Assembly (NCBI GenBank): GCA_024408855.1
Contig: JAKSUQ010000009.1
Coordinates: 1 to 64,000, forward strand
Length of the DNA: 64,000 bases
Source of the DNA: a bacterium
Lineage (GTDB): Bacteria; Cyanobacteriota; Vampirovibrionia; Gastranaerophilales; Gastranaerophilaceae
Direction of reading: 5' to 3'
In this document: piece by piece, positions 1 to 7,848 of the stretch
Numbering within the stretch: position 1 is the stretch's first letter
How the letters are laid out: the number at the start of each line of letters is the position of its first letter
The notes under the pieces: model-generated
Database searches by the model: none
Told to the model about the DNA's origin: nothing
The model's input: the letters and a program-made list of their open reading frames with translations, nothing else
Position numbers and translations under genes: made by a program

Positions 1-120
1 ACTTACGATTCCTTTACCTTTATCTTACTTTGTAATCAGGTTATGACGTCAAAAATTTAAAACCTTTCTTACATCATGTGTTTACGGCATTTCGCAGTAA
101 AATCTTTAGGATTTTGAGGT

Positions 121-154
121 AAATTGTTACAATTCAAAGAAAATTGTTACAATT
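121..154. promoter_or_regulatory. tandem palindromic operator-like repeats
   Basis: The 14-base word AAATTGTTACAATT occurs twice, at 121-134 and 141-154, exactly 20 bases apart (about two helical turns). Each copy contains the 13-base palindrome AATTGT-T-ACAATT. They lie upstream of a possible -35 (TTGACT, 183-188) and of the first small gene at 235. Paired dyads on one DNA face are typical of repressor or activator binding. The regulator is not identifiable here. Confidence 0.5.
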
Positions 155-234
155 GTATATATCGGAATATATCAAAACAAACTTGACTTTGTTTTTCTTG
201 CAAGTGATTAATACGAAACGATAAAGGAAAACAT

Positions 235-456
235 ATGGAAAAAGTCGGATTAAATATTACACCTAAAGAATTTGAACGATTAAGTAAATTGGCAGAGGAA
301 GTATATAACATTGCGGTTGTGATTGATTACTTCTGCGCAACACAACCTGATAAAGAAGAGTGTTACAACTTAGCTCCGATTGTAAAATTTTTGCACCGAG
401 AAGCAGATTTACTGAATGCATTTTTTATTGACCATGATAAAGATATTGATTTTTAG
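235..456 (+). CDS. hypothetical protein, 73 aa
   Basis: Small acidic protein of unknown function. An AAAGGAAAA Shine-Dalgarno sits just before the ATG, which supports real translation. The sequence opens with MEKVGLNITPKEFERL and looks all-helical, with two cysteines in the middle and an acidic tail. No signal peptide or membrane segment is visible. It heads a run of three tiny genes (235-1014) behind the paired palindromes at 121-154, an arrangement typical of accessory or phage-derived DNA. I do not recognise the family. Confidence 0.65.
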   Translation: MEKVGLNITPKEFERLSKLAEEVYNIAVVIDYFCATQPDKEECYNLAPIVKFLHREADLLNAFFIDHDKDIDF

Positions 457-596
457 GTTGCGTTTAAGTGCCGTTTAAGAGCTATTCAATCGGTGTTTAC
501 AAAATAAATGTGTCTAAATGATACAAAATTCAGGCATTACACTTGAATTTTACCAAAACACAATTGATTAAAATTAATGACCGAAAGGAATATATT

Positions 597-797
597 ATGG
601 TTGAAAAAGATTATAAATTATACGGAACAAAGATTTTAAACTTAAAAACGCAAGAAATCGGTTTACTGATTTGCCTTAGGGAAAACAAATTTGCTGATAG
701 TGTTGTAGATTTTGCGACTTGTGTTAATAAAACCGGTAGGCGATACAATATAGAACTTGATAATATCAGAGGATTTGAAGATGATTTTGAAAAATAA
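597..797 (+). CDS. hypothetical protein, 66 aa
   Basis: Unknown small protein beginning MVEKDYKLYGTKILNLKTQE. I chose the ATG at 597 because GAAAGGAA (583-590) lies at good spacing before it. An in-frame TTG at 543 would add 18 residues but has no such site. The sequence looks like a compact beta-rich domain with an acidic C-terminus (ending EDDFEK). Its last codons overlap the ATG of the next, amber-interrupted gene at 781, suggesting translational coupling. No homology is recognised. Confidence 0.65.
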   Translation: MVEKDYKLYGTKILNLKTQEIGLLICLRENKFADSVVDFATCVNKTGRRYNIELDNIRGFEDDFEK

Positions 798-1014
798 ATT
801 AACCAAAGAGACATTAAATATTCCGTATTCTGAATTCAGGATAAAATTTGCAAAAGAAATTTAGGATGCGTTTGAAAGTTACCGCAAAACACAACTGAAT
901 AAATATTCTTGGAACTTCAAAGATGATAATTCTTTGGAGTTTAATTTTTATTTTGAACTTCAATGGAATTTTAATCATTTTGGAATGTCGAGCTGGTATA
1001 TCGAAAGAATGTAA
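781..1014 (+). pseudogene. small gene interrupted by one in-frame TAG
   Basis: From ATG 781 the frame reads 27 codons to TAG (862-864), then stays open for 49 more codons to TAA (1012-1014). The text on both sides looks coding (upstream ...RIKFAKEI, downstream DAFESYRKTQLNKYSWNF). Without the TAG it would give a 77-aa protein rich in aromatic residues. The ATG overlaps the end of the preceding gene. A point mutation such as CAG to TAG is the simplest explanation. Recoding of TAG, known in some gut phages, is an alternative, but ordinary genes in this window do end in TAG. Confidence 0.5.
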
Positions 1015-1226
1015 TTTCGAACATCTGTAAATATCTTTTAAACAGCAATTAAACACCGATTGAACACTTCGGTATTTTTATGTATTTATATTCTTAACTT
1101 CCGACTAAATATGTCAAACTCGCGATACTTTATCTCAAAATCCATGATACAAAACATACTCGAAACGGTTATATTAACGACAAGAACTTTAGAGAAAGAG
1201 TATGCCTCTATTAATTTATGCCGGCA

Positions 1227-1256
1227 TTAAAAAAGAGGGTATCTGAAACCCTCTTA
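1227..1256 (-). terminator. rho-independent terminator after tRNA-Gly
   Basis: On the minus strand, an 8-bp stem AAGAGGGT/ACCCTCTT (1233-1240 with 1248-1255) is followed by a T run, immediately downstream of the tRNA-Gly 3' end. Confidence 0.8.
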
Positions 1257-1259
1257 TAA

Positions 1260-1334
1260 TGGAGCGGGAGACGAGGCTCGAACTCGCGACATCCTCCTTG
1301 GCAAGGAGGCATTCTACCACTGAATTACCCCCGC
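1260..1334 (-). tRNA. tRNA-Gly (GCC)
   Basis: The reverse complement folds as a standard tRNA: acceptor GCGGGGG paired with CTCCCGC, D-arm with AGTGGTAGAA, anticodon loop TTGCCAA (anticodon GCC at 1300-1302), T-arm GCGAGTTCGAGCCTCGT, and an encoded CCA end. The anticodon assigns glycine. A terminator follows and a promoter precedes it. The accessory patch at 1-1065 lies beyond its 3' end, the usual side for tRNA-targeted integration. Confidence 0.95.
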
Positions 1335-1347
1335 ATTCCGTATTATT

Positions 1348-1375
1348 ATCATACACGCTCAATTTTTTAAGTCAA
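1348..1375 (-). promoter_or_regulatory. sigma70-type promoter for tRNA-Gly
   Basis: Minus strand TTGACT, 16-base spacer, TATGAT, ending 13 bases before the tRNA 5' end at 1334. Confidence 0.6.
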
Positions 1376-1380
1376 GACAA

Positions 1381-1415
1381 AAAAAAATCCACTTTTTTAA
1401 AGTGGATTTTTTTTT
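1381..1415 (-). terminator. terminator of the 1435-2384 gene pair
   Basis: A long stem AAAATCCACTTT/AAAGTGGATTTT with a TTT loop is flanked by A and T runs, so it can work in either direction. It lies just after the stop of the minus-strand gene at 1435. Confidence 0.8.
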
Positions 1416-1434
1416 ATATAATTTATCCTTTTTA

Positions 1435-1794
1435 TTAATTCAATGCAAGCAACGATTTAACTGAACGTGCATTATCTTTTACGCTTTCATCAGAGTGCAT
1501 ATTGATGGTATCATCCAATATCTTAATAACTTCAGTTTTGTCTTTGAGTGCCAATATTTCGTTGATTGTGCTCATTGCAACTGACGGTGATAAGTCGTTA
1601 ATACCTTTTCCTTGATTGATAATGACTATTTTCAAGGAATCATGAACGTTCTTCTTTACTAATGCTCTTGAGGTATATTCCCTAATATCATTATCAGGTG
1701 AATTTGTTCCGATTTCTTCGAGAACTCTTATTGCATCAGTATCTTCATGTGCTTCCAATGCATCTATTATTTCTACTATATTACGATTTAACAT
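1435..1794 (-). CDS. HEAT-repeat-like helical protein, 119 aa
   Basis: Unknown function. The protein is built of paired helices with the spacing of HEAT/armadillo repeats (for example ALEAHEDTDAIRVLEEIGT, then EYTSRALVKK, then TINEILALKDKTEVIKILDD), suggesting a small protein-binding solenoid. I place the start at ATG 1794 (MLNRN), preceded by GAAAGGAGCT. A longer frame exists upstream but lies inside the previous gene. The ATG shares a base with the TAA of the upstream gene (TAATG), so the two are very likely co-translated. No signal peptide or membrane segment is seen. Confidence 0.7.
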   Translation of the reverse strand: MLNRNIVEIIDALEAHEDTDAIRVLEEIGTNSPDNDIREYTSRALVKKNVHDSLKIVIINQGKGINDLSPSVAMSTINEILALKDKTEVIKILDDTINMHSDESVKDNARSVKSLLALN

Positions 1795-2384
1795 TATGCA
1801 GCTCCTTTCAAACCGGCATTCGCAATTTCTTGCTTCCACATTTCCTCTAATTCACTAACAGACATTCCGGAAGATATTTTGCCAGAATGGATTTTTGAAG
1901 TGATTGAATTCCACTTTTCGCTGATATCTTTTCCAAAACTTATAAATCCATGTTCCAAATTTTCCAATCCGGAAGAAATGTTCATTTTCAAATCCGCAAC
2001 GGAATTCTTTATAAGAGTTTCGCCAGGAAGATTTATTTGCATATTTGCGATTTCATTTATCTTTTTAATACTCTTTAAGTCTGAAATATTTGTATTATTT
2101 GCATAATCCCAAGCTGATGAAATTCCATGTTTCAAACCAACTACAAAATGTACGATAGGTTCTGTAATTCCGGTTCTTATCTTATTCATACTGCCTGCGA
2201 CTGAAGATGCAATTAATTTCAATCTGCTTATATTTTTGGGCTCAAAGCCTTCAAATACATCTGCATACGGCAAAGATGTTCCGTCAAAATTTGTGTATTT
2301 AAACGGATTTGTTGTTCTTGATGTTTTTGCTAAATTTACTGTTGAAATTTTTGGGGTAGATCCTATTTTAATAATTTTCGCCAT
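1794..2384 (-). CDS. hypothetical protein, 196 aa
   Basis: Unrecognised protein starting MAKIIKIGSTPKISTVNLAK, with a Shine-Dalgarno AGAAAGGAA before the ATG. The N-terminal 50 residues are Thr/Ser/Asn-rich and probably disordered, containing NPFKYTNFDGTSLPYADVF. The rest looks amphipathic and helical. It is first in a two-gene unit with the HEAT-like protein (TAATG overlap), so the two probably act together. The disordered N-terminus recalls other unknown proteins in this window that carry NPNFGLRL or SFKG, but the match here is weak. Confidence 0.65.
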   Translation of the reverse strand: MAKIIKIGSTPKISTVNLAKTSRTTNPFKYTNFDGTSLPYADVFEGFEPKNISRLKLIASSVAGSMNKIRTGITEPIVHFVVGLKHGISSAWDYANNTNISDLKSIKKINEIANMQINLPGETLIKNSVADLKMNISSGLENLEHGFISFGKDISEKWNSITSKIHSGKISSGMSVSELEEMWKQEIANAGLKGAA

Positions 2385-2579
2385 ACTATTCCTTTCTGAC
2401 TAATTGACTTATTTCACATATACAGAATAACACATGCTATAAATAAAAAATCATTAAAACAGATGATTATTTTTTAAAATTTGAATATAAATTAAACATC
2501 TTATTTTCTTCAAAACATTTTTTTATATAATTTTATTGTATAATAGCAAAGGACATAAACTTACCGGAGAATAACTGAT

Positions 2580-4565
2580 ATGAGTAAATATTTATTAGAA
2601 ATAGGCGTAGAAGAATTACCTTACAAATTTATGCCGTCTGCAATAGAGCAATTAGATGCAGGTTTTAGAACTTTTTTAAAAGAAAATGATATAAGTTTTG
2701 AAAACATAAAAATTATGGCAACTCCTCGACGTTTGGCTGTTTTGCTTGATGGGTTAAATGAGTATGGGGCGGATATGGAAAAAGTAATCAAAGGCCCTAT
2801 TGCTTCGGTAGCATTTGATGAAAACAAAAATCTTACAAAAGCAGGAGAAGGTTTTGCTAAAAAAAATAACATTAACCCTAATGATTTATATATTCAAGAC
2901 AATTACGTCTATGCAAAAAGTATAATCAAAGGAAAAGATACAAAAACTTTATTGCAAGAAAATGTACCTCTAATATTTTCTAAATTGCAAGGTGCTCACT
3001 TTATGAGATGGGGTTCCAATGATGTGAAATTTTCCCGTCCGATTCGTTGGGTACTTTCATTGTTTGATAACGAAGTAATTAAGCTCACGATTATTGATAA
3101 AGAAGCCTCGAATATCACTAACGGACATAGATTTTCAAAGCAAAATATTGTCATAAACAGTCCGGACGAATATGTCGCAAAACTGAAAGAAGCACATGTT
3201 ATTGTTGACCAAAATGAACGAAAACAAAAAATCATAGAATTAACTGATATTGAAGCAAAAAAACTCAATGCAACTACCAAAATATCGGATGATTTACTGG
3301 AAGAAGTTACTTTTATCTGCGAATATCCGATTGCAGTAACTTGCAATTTTGATGAAGAATTTCTTACTATACCGCAGGAGGTTGCAGTTACAGTTATGGA
3401 AACTCACCAAAGATATTTTGCACTTTATAATAAAGATAATGGAAAGTTAATCAATAAGTTTATTACAATTACAAATTATATAGGCTCTAATTTTGAAAAC
3501 ATTAAAGCGGGTAACTTGCGTGTTATTAAAGCAAGGCTTGATGATGCGGTATTTTTCTTTAATGAAGATACTAAAAAGCCTTTGGAAAGCTATATTGAAA
3601 ACTTAAAAGGCATGACATTCCAAAAAAACATGGGGTCGGTATATGATAAAACTCAACGCATAATTAAATTATCCGAAAAAATGAATTCATCTGACAAAAT
3701 AAAAAGAACCGCCGAGCTTTGTAAAGCAGATTTGGCAACAAACTTGGTTTTTGAGTTCACCGAGCTTCAAGGATTTATCGGTGCGGATTATGCAAGAATT
3801 TCAGGTGAAGCGGCTGAAGTTTGTGAAGGTATAAAAGAACATTATTTTCCTCTTAATGCAGATGGCGAAACAGCTAAAACCACAGAAGGTCAAATTGTAG
3901 GTATTGCGGATAAAATTGATACGATAAGTGCAGTTTTTGCATCCGGCAAAAAGCCGACAGGTTCTTCTGATCCGCTTGGAGTTCGTAGAGCTGCCCTTGG
4001 TGTTATTAAGATAATTTTGGAACACAATTTGAAGATTGATATATCAGAACTTATAAAATATTCCTTGGAACTATTGCCGGTAAAAGCTGATTGCCAAAAA
4101 GAAATTGAAGAATTTTTTATCCAAAGATTGATTATTTTCTTAAACAATGATTACAAAAAGGAAGTTTTGGATGCATGTGCTTCAAAAAATCCTTGTCATG
4201 ATTTGTGTGATTATCTTAGCAGGGTTAAAGTTGTATCAACTATTAATGACAGTGCGTTGTTCGAAAATGCAAACAGAGTATTGAGAATTTTAAAAGAAGA
4301 TATAAATGGAAAACCGTCAGAGCAGTTGTTCTCGTACGAAGCTGAAAAGGATTTATATAAATCTGTTTCTTCTTTAAACTTTAATGGTGATTATAATAAT
4401 TATTTAAATTCTTTAATTAACTTGAATTCGACAGTTTCCAAGTTTTTTGAAGATGTTTTGGTCATGGATAAGGATGAAAAAATAAAAAATAATCGTTTGG
4501 CACTATTGTCCGAACTCAAAAATAAGTATATAATGTTAACAGATTTTTCTAAATTGTCCGTATAA
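2580..4565 (+). CDS. glyS: glycyl-tRNA synthetase beta subunit
   Basis: Beta chain of the alpha2beta2 glycyl-tRNA synthetase, which charges tRNA-Gly in the cytoplasm. The N-terminus LLEIGVEELPYKFMPSAI and the block SSDPLGVRRAALGVIKIIL (about residues 463-481) are hallmarks of GlyS, followed by the DALR-like tRNA-binding C-terminus. At 661 aa it is close to the family's usual 680-700. The start has GGAGA upstream and a TATAAT at 2539-2544. The alpha subunit gene glyQ is not adjacent; the two are also separate in cyanobacteria, unlike the glyQS operons of many bacteria. Confidence 0.95.
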   Translation: MSKYLLEIGVEELPYKFMPSAIEQLDAGFRTFLKENDISFENIKIMATPRRLAVLLDGLNEYGADMEKVIKGPIASVAFDENKNLTKAGEGFAKKNNINPNDLYIQDNYVYAKSIIKGKDTKTLLQENVPLIFSKLQGAHFMRWGSNDVKFSRPIRWVLSLFDNEVIKLTIIDKEASNITNGHRFSKQNIVINSPDEYVAKLKEAHVIVDQNERKQKIIELTDIEAKKLNATTKISDDLLEEVTFICEYPIAVTCNFDEEFLTIPQEVAVTVMETHQRYFALYNKDNGKLINKFITITNYIGSNFENIKAGNLRVIKARLDDAVFFFNEDTKKPLESYIENLKGMTFQKNMGSVYDKTQRIIKLSEKMNSSDKIKRTAELCKADLATNLVFEFTELQGFIGADYARISGEAAEVCEGIKEHYFPLNADGETAKTTEGQIVGIADKIDTISAVFASGKKPTGSSDPLGVRRAALGVIKIILEHNLKIDISELIKYSLELLPVKADCQKEIEEFFIQRLIIFLNNDYKKEVLDACASKNPCHDLCDYLSRVKVVSTINDSALFENANRVLRILKEDINGKPSEQLFSYEAEKDLYKSVSSLNFNGDYNNYLNSLINLNSTVSKFFEDVLVMDKDEKIKNNRLALLSELKNKYIMLTDFSKLSV

Positions 4566-4673
4566 AGAATGTAAATTGTAAATATTTGTAACAACAAACA
4601 AAAAAAAGGTAAATTTTTATATTCACGAGACTTTAATATGATACAAAGTGTAAGTAGGTAAAGGAACAGTATT

Positions 4674-4970
4674 ATGTTTAACCTAAAATTTTTAAAATCG
4701 ATTAAAGAGATAATGGATCCAAAGGTTAATTTTCTGACATTTTCCGCAAGTCAGAAAATAGCCAATGATGAATATATAAAGTCTCTCGCTGGTCGGGAAC
4801 TTAAAATCAAATCTGACGAAGAAAGGTTAGAATCGATGGTCAGACAACAATTGAAAGAAGAATTTCCTAATATTGAAAAGTCTTCTTCATTCGACTTGCT
4901 TGTGGATGCAGTTATTCACAACTATAAGTCAAAACAGATTCGAGCCACAGATGATGTAGAAATAAAATAA
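4674..4970 (+). CDS. hypothetical charged protein, 98 aa
   Basis: Unknown small protein (MFNLKFLKSIKEIMDPKVNF...). It is rich in Lys, Glu and Ser, predicted helical, with a repeatedly charged middle (SDEERLESMVRQQLKEEF). GTAAAGGAAC precedes the ATG at reasonable spacing. It follows glyS by 108 bases and is followed by a weak terminator, so it may have its own promoter. No membrane segment, no cysteine, no recognised domain. Confidence 0.6.
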   Translation: MFNLKFLKSIKEIMDPKVNFLTFSASQKIANDEYIKSLAGRELKIKSDEERLESMVRQQLKEEFPNIEKSSSFDLLVDAVIHNYKSKQIRATDDVEIK

Positions 4971-4998
4971 TAACGTCATCAATTTATTAAACAAATTG

Positions 4999-5030
4999 GT
5001 CATCAAGCAACAAAGCAAGATGGCTTTTTT
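4999..5030 (+). terminator. probable weak terminator
   Basis: GTCATC pairs with GATGGC (one G-T pair), with a small AA/AA internal loop and an inner GC/GC, followed by TTTTTTGTT. It lies between the 98-aa gene and the next gene. Confidence 0.45.
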
Positions 5031-5071
5031 GTTGTATAATTACTATACAGAAGCGATAAGGATTTACAAAT

Positions 5072-6211
5072 ATGGTAAAAAATAAGTCAAAAAATATAAA
5101 AGTAGCTTTCCCGCATATGGGAACAATCTCAATAGCTTGGGCGGCTGGGTTGAGAAAGGTTGGAGTAGAACCATATATTCCTCCGTATACAAGTAAAAAG
5201 ACATTGTCTTATGGAACTAAAAATTCACCTGAAGCTATTTGTTTACCGTATAAACTTATACTCGGCAATTTTATTGAAGCAATCGAGGGTGGGGCAGATT
5301 ATGTTGCGATGATTACTTCTCCCGGAATATGCAGACTTGGTGAATACGGAAACAATATTTATAATACTCTTAAAGACTTGGGATATAATGCAAATTATAG
5401 GGAATTGTCTCTGTATGACGGAATAAAGGGTTTATATAAATTTTTAAAAGATATTTCCGGAAAAAATGATCCGATACTTATATTGCGGGCAATAAATATC
5501 ACTATTCGTAAAATATTTGTAATAGATGATTTGAATACGGCTTTATCATATTATAGGGCAAGAGAAATTCGCTTTGGTGATGCGGAAAAAAATTATAAGA
5601 AGGCCTTAAAAATAATCGATAAGGTAACAAGCACAAAAAATTTGAAAGAAGCCTATGAAAAGGCTTTAAAAGAAATTGAAAAAACTGAAATTGATAAAGA
5701 TAGAGAAGTTTTGTATGTTGATATCACAGGAGAAATTTATCTTGTTAATGACGAATTTTCAAATCAATATATAGAACGTGAACTTGGCAGAATGGGTGTA
5801 GAAACCAGAAGAAGCCTAACTGTTGGCAGTTTTTTAAAAGATGCAATAATTCCAAAAGCATTTAGAGGACCTGAAACACATCTTCAACGAGCTGAAAAGA
5901 TGGCAAAACCTTATTTGTTAAGAGATATCGGCGGAGATGCTATGGAATGTATTTCAGATGTAGTATTTGCAAAGACAAAGGGAAAGGACGGAATTATACA
6001 TATTTCACCATTTACCTGTATGCCTGAAATAATGTCGCAAAACATATTCCCGACAATTAGAAATGAACACGATATTCCCCTGTTGGCATTAATTATGGAT
6101 GAACAAACAGGGCGTGCCGGTTACATAACAAGACTTGAAGCGTTTGTAGATTTAATGCGACGTAAAAAACGTTCAAATAAAATTAAAAAAGAAACTTCTG
6201 AAATCAAATAA
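5072..6211 (+). CDS. COG3581-type acyl-CoA dehydratase activase-related protein
   Basis: Resembles the stand-alone DUF2229/COG3581 proteins related to the iron-sulfur subunits of 2-hydroxyacyl-CoA dehydratases and their activases, typical of strict anaerobes. Visible support is the N-terminal block VAFPHMGTISIAWAAGLRKVG, SPEAICLPYKLILGNFIEA (Cys57), ITSPGICRLGEYG (Cys87) and a late SPFTCMPE (Cys316); these conserved cysteines could bind an Fe-S cluster. Length 379 aa. AAGGA precedes the ATG. The neighbour 21 bases downstream is a phosphopantetheinyl transferase, so the two are probably co-transcribed. The substrate is unknown. Confidence 0.75.
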   Translation: MVKNKSKNIKVAFPHMGTISIAWAAGLRKVGVEPYIPPYTSKKTLSYGTKNSPEAICLPYKLILGNFIEAIEGGADYVAMITSPGICRLGEYGNNIYNTLKDLGYNANYRELSLYDGIKGLYKFLKDISGKNDPILILRAINITIRKIFVIDDLNTALSYYRAREIRFGDAEKNYKKALKIIDKVTSTKNLKEAYEKALKEIEKTEIDKDREVLYVDITGEIYLVNDEFSNQYIERELGRMGVETRRSLTVGSFLKDAIIPKAFRGPETHLQRAEKMAKPYLLRDIGGDAMECISDVVFAKTKGKDGIIHISPFTCMPEIMSQNIFPTIRNEHDIPLLALIMDEQTGRAGYITRLEAFVDLMRRKKRSNKIKKETSEIK

Positions 6212-6232
6212 GTGCTGATGTAAAGGTTTTCT

Positions 6233-6916
6233 ATGAGTGTTGTAACAAATAAAACGTACTTGTTTATAACTAATATAAAGAATTTGACTCCTAATTTATT
6301 CAAAGTTTTTTATTCTAATCTATCCGCTGAAAGAAAGGAAAAAGCTGACAAACTAAAAATGCAGAGAGATAAGGATGCATCTGTCAGTGCTGAAATTTTG
6401 CTTAAATACGGGTTGAAAAAACTGGGTATTGAATATAATGAGTTAGATTATGGGTATAAACAAAACAAAAAACCTTATCTTAAAGGACTGTCGCTTCCTA
6501 TTGAATTTAATATTTCACATTCAGGTGACTATGTTATTTGTGCAATTTCATCAAATGAAGTTGGTTGTGATATTGAAAAAATGAATAATATTAACTTGAA
6601 TATAGGAAAGCGATTTTTTCACAAATATGAATACAAACATATCCTTGAACAAAACACGATTGAAAGACAAAAAGACTTGTTATATAGGTACTGGACTTTA
6701 AAAGAGAGTTTTGTTAAAGCAGTTGGTTGCGGAATATATAACAGCCTAAATAAGTTTTATATTATTATAGGTTCGAAGGTCGGAATAGAGCAGGATTATA
6801 CTGCTAATATATTTTATTTTACAGAGCCTCACATAGATGCAAAATATAAATGTGCAGTATGCTCTTTAGATAAAAATATAGAAATAATAAATGTTGATAT
6901 TAAAGACATGATATAG
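6233..6916 (+). CDS. 4'-phosphopantetheinyl transferase (Sfp type)
   Basis: Transfers 4'-phosphopantetheine from CoA to a serine of a carrier protein, activating acyl or peptidyl carrier proteins. The Sfp-family signatures are complete: FNISHSGDYV (residues 92-101), GCDIEKM with Mg-binding Asp113 and Glu115, and RYWTLKESFVKAVGCG with Glu158 and Lys162. At 227 aa it fits the Sfp/Gsp group rather than the 120-aa AcpS group. AAAGG lies before the ATG. No polyketide or peptide synthetase is in the window, so its carrier is unknown; it may serve fatty acid synthesis. Confidence 0.9.
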   Translation: MSVVTNKTYLFITNIKNLTPNLFKVFYSNLSAERKEKADKLKMQRDKDASVSAEILLKYGLKKLGIEYNELDYGYKQNKKPYLKGLSLPIEFNISHSGDYVICAISSNEVGCDIEKMNNINLNIGKRFFHKYEYKHILEQNTIERQKDLLYRYWTLKESFVKAVGCGIYNSLNKFYIIIGSKVGIEQDYTANIFYFTEPHIDAKYKCAVCSLDKNIEIINVDIKDMI

Positions 6917-6922
6917 TTTTTA

Positions 6923-6965
6923 GCAAAAAAATAAGACAATTTTTAAAATTGTCCTATTTTTTATT
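6923..6965. terminator. bidirectional terminator
   Basis: GACAATTTT pairs with AAAATTGTC, flanked by A-rich and T-rich runs, between the convergent transferase and rubrerythrin genes. Confidence 0.8.
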
Positions 6966-6980
6966 AAATTAGAAATAAAT

Positions 6981-7526
6981 CTATTGCATAAAATATCTTT
7001 TTAAAAGCCCATCAAATCCTCTGCCATGGCGTGCTTCATCCTTAGCCATTTCGTGTACTGTATCGTGGATTGCATCAAGACCGAGTTCTTTTGCCAATTT
7101 TGCCAATTGAAGTTTACCGTCGCAAGCGCCAAATTCTGCTTCAGCTCTCAATTCAAGATTTTTCTTTGTAGAGGCGGTAACAACTTCGCCTAATAATTCT
7201 GCAAATCTTGAAGCATGATCAGCTTCTTCGTATGCGTATCTTTTGTATGCTTCGGCGATTTCAGGATAACCCTCTCTGTCAGCTTGTCTTGCCATAGCCA
7301 AGTACATACCTACCTCTGTGCATTCGCCGGTAAAATTAGCTCTTAAACCGTCTAAAATCTTTTGGTCAACGTTAGTAGCTATACCAATTCGGTGTTCATC
7401 GGCATAATTTTTGTTTCCATCTTCCATGTTTGTGAAAACTTCTTTAACTGCACCACAAACCGGACAAGTGTCAGGAGCTTCACCCTCAGCTGTGTAACCG
7501 CATACAGAACATACAAACTTTGCCAT
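6981..7526 (-). CDS. reverse rubrerythrin
   Basis: Non-haem iron protein that reduces hydrogen peroxide (and with a reductase oxygen) in anaerobes. The rubredoxin-like domain is at the N-terminus, with two knuckles [12 protein letters not shown] (Cys6, Cys9) and [12 protein letters not shown] (Cys21, Cys24). The di-iron ferritin-like helices follow ([56 protein letters not shown]). This order is the reverse of classical rubrerythrin. Length is 181 aa. The start is preceded by GAGGAGAT. It stands alone between a terminator and its own intergenic region. Confidence 0.93.
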   Translation of the reverse strand: MAKFVCSVCGYTAEGEAPDTCPVCGAVKEVFTNMEDGNKNYADEHRIGIATNVDQKILDGLRANFTGECTEVGMYLAMARQADREGYPEIAEAYKRYAYEEADHASRFAELLGEVVTASTKKNLELRAEAEFGACDGKLQLAKLAKELGLDAIHDTVHEMAKDEARHGRGFDGLLKRYFMQ

Positions 7527-7729
7527 AATAATATCTCCTCTTATAAATTATAACTACACAATGAAATTGTATCATGATAAAATCAATGTTGCAAGCTAAT
7601 TACAGTATACTTGATTTAAAAATAGCGTTCTATGACTGAAATTAAGTTATTATTGCTGTGCTTTGAATATGATGTTTGAAGATTTTTGGAAACATAAATT
7701 ATGTTAAATTTATAAAGGAAACAGATAAC

Positions 7730-7757
7730 TTGACATTAGAAATTGATTTGATAAGAT
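7730..7757 (+). promoter_or_regulatory. sigma70-type promoter for tRNA-Glu
   Basis: TTGACA at 7730-7735, 16-base spacer, TAAGAT at 7752-7757, 15 bases before the tRNA 5' end. Confidence 0.6.
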
Positions 7758-7772
7758 AAGGAATGTCGATAA

Positions 7773-7848
7773 GCCCCCATCGTCTAGAGGCCTAGGACAA
7801 CACCCTTTCACGGTGTAGACAGCAATTCGAATTTGCTTGGGGGTACCA
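7773..7848 (+). tRNA. tRNA-Glu (TTC)
   Basis: Cloverleaf: acceptor GCCCCCA with TGGGGGT, D-arm CGTCTAGAGGCCTAGGACA, anticodon stem ACACC/GGTGT with loop CTTTCAC (anticodon TTC at 7807-7809), T-arm with TTCGAAT, and an encoded CCA. Glutamate by anticodon. A terminator follows at once. Confidence 0.95.

Larger units (their letters stand above)
485..1064. repeat. 15-bp perfect inverted repeat flanking two small genes
   Basis: TTCAATCGGTGTTTA at 485-499 is exactly inverted as TAAACACCGATTGAA at 1050-1064. The pair encloses the 66-aa gene and the amber-interrupted gene. The right copy is also part of a short hairpin (ACCGA...TCGGT) followed by ATTTTTA, so it may double as a terminator. There is no transposase between the arms. 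It could be ends of a non-autonomous element or two related terminator arms. Confidence 0.45.

Noticed and set aside
862-864. Genome-wide recoding of TAG
   Set aside because: Ordinary genes such as the phosphopantetheinyl transferase and the PurD-like gene end in TAG, so TAG is a normal stop in this chromosome; only a local, phage-derived exception remains possible.
1116-1126. AACTCGCGA near 1117-1125 as a possible att copy of tRNA-Gly
   Set aside because: Only nine bases match the tRNA T-arm; too short to support an integration site by itself.
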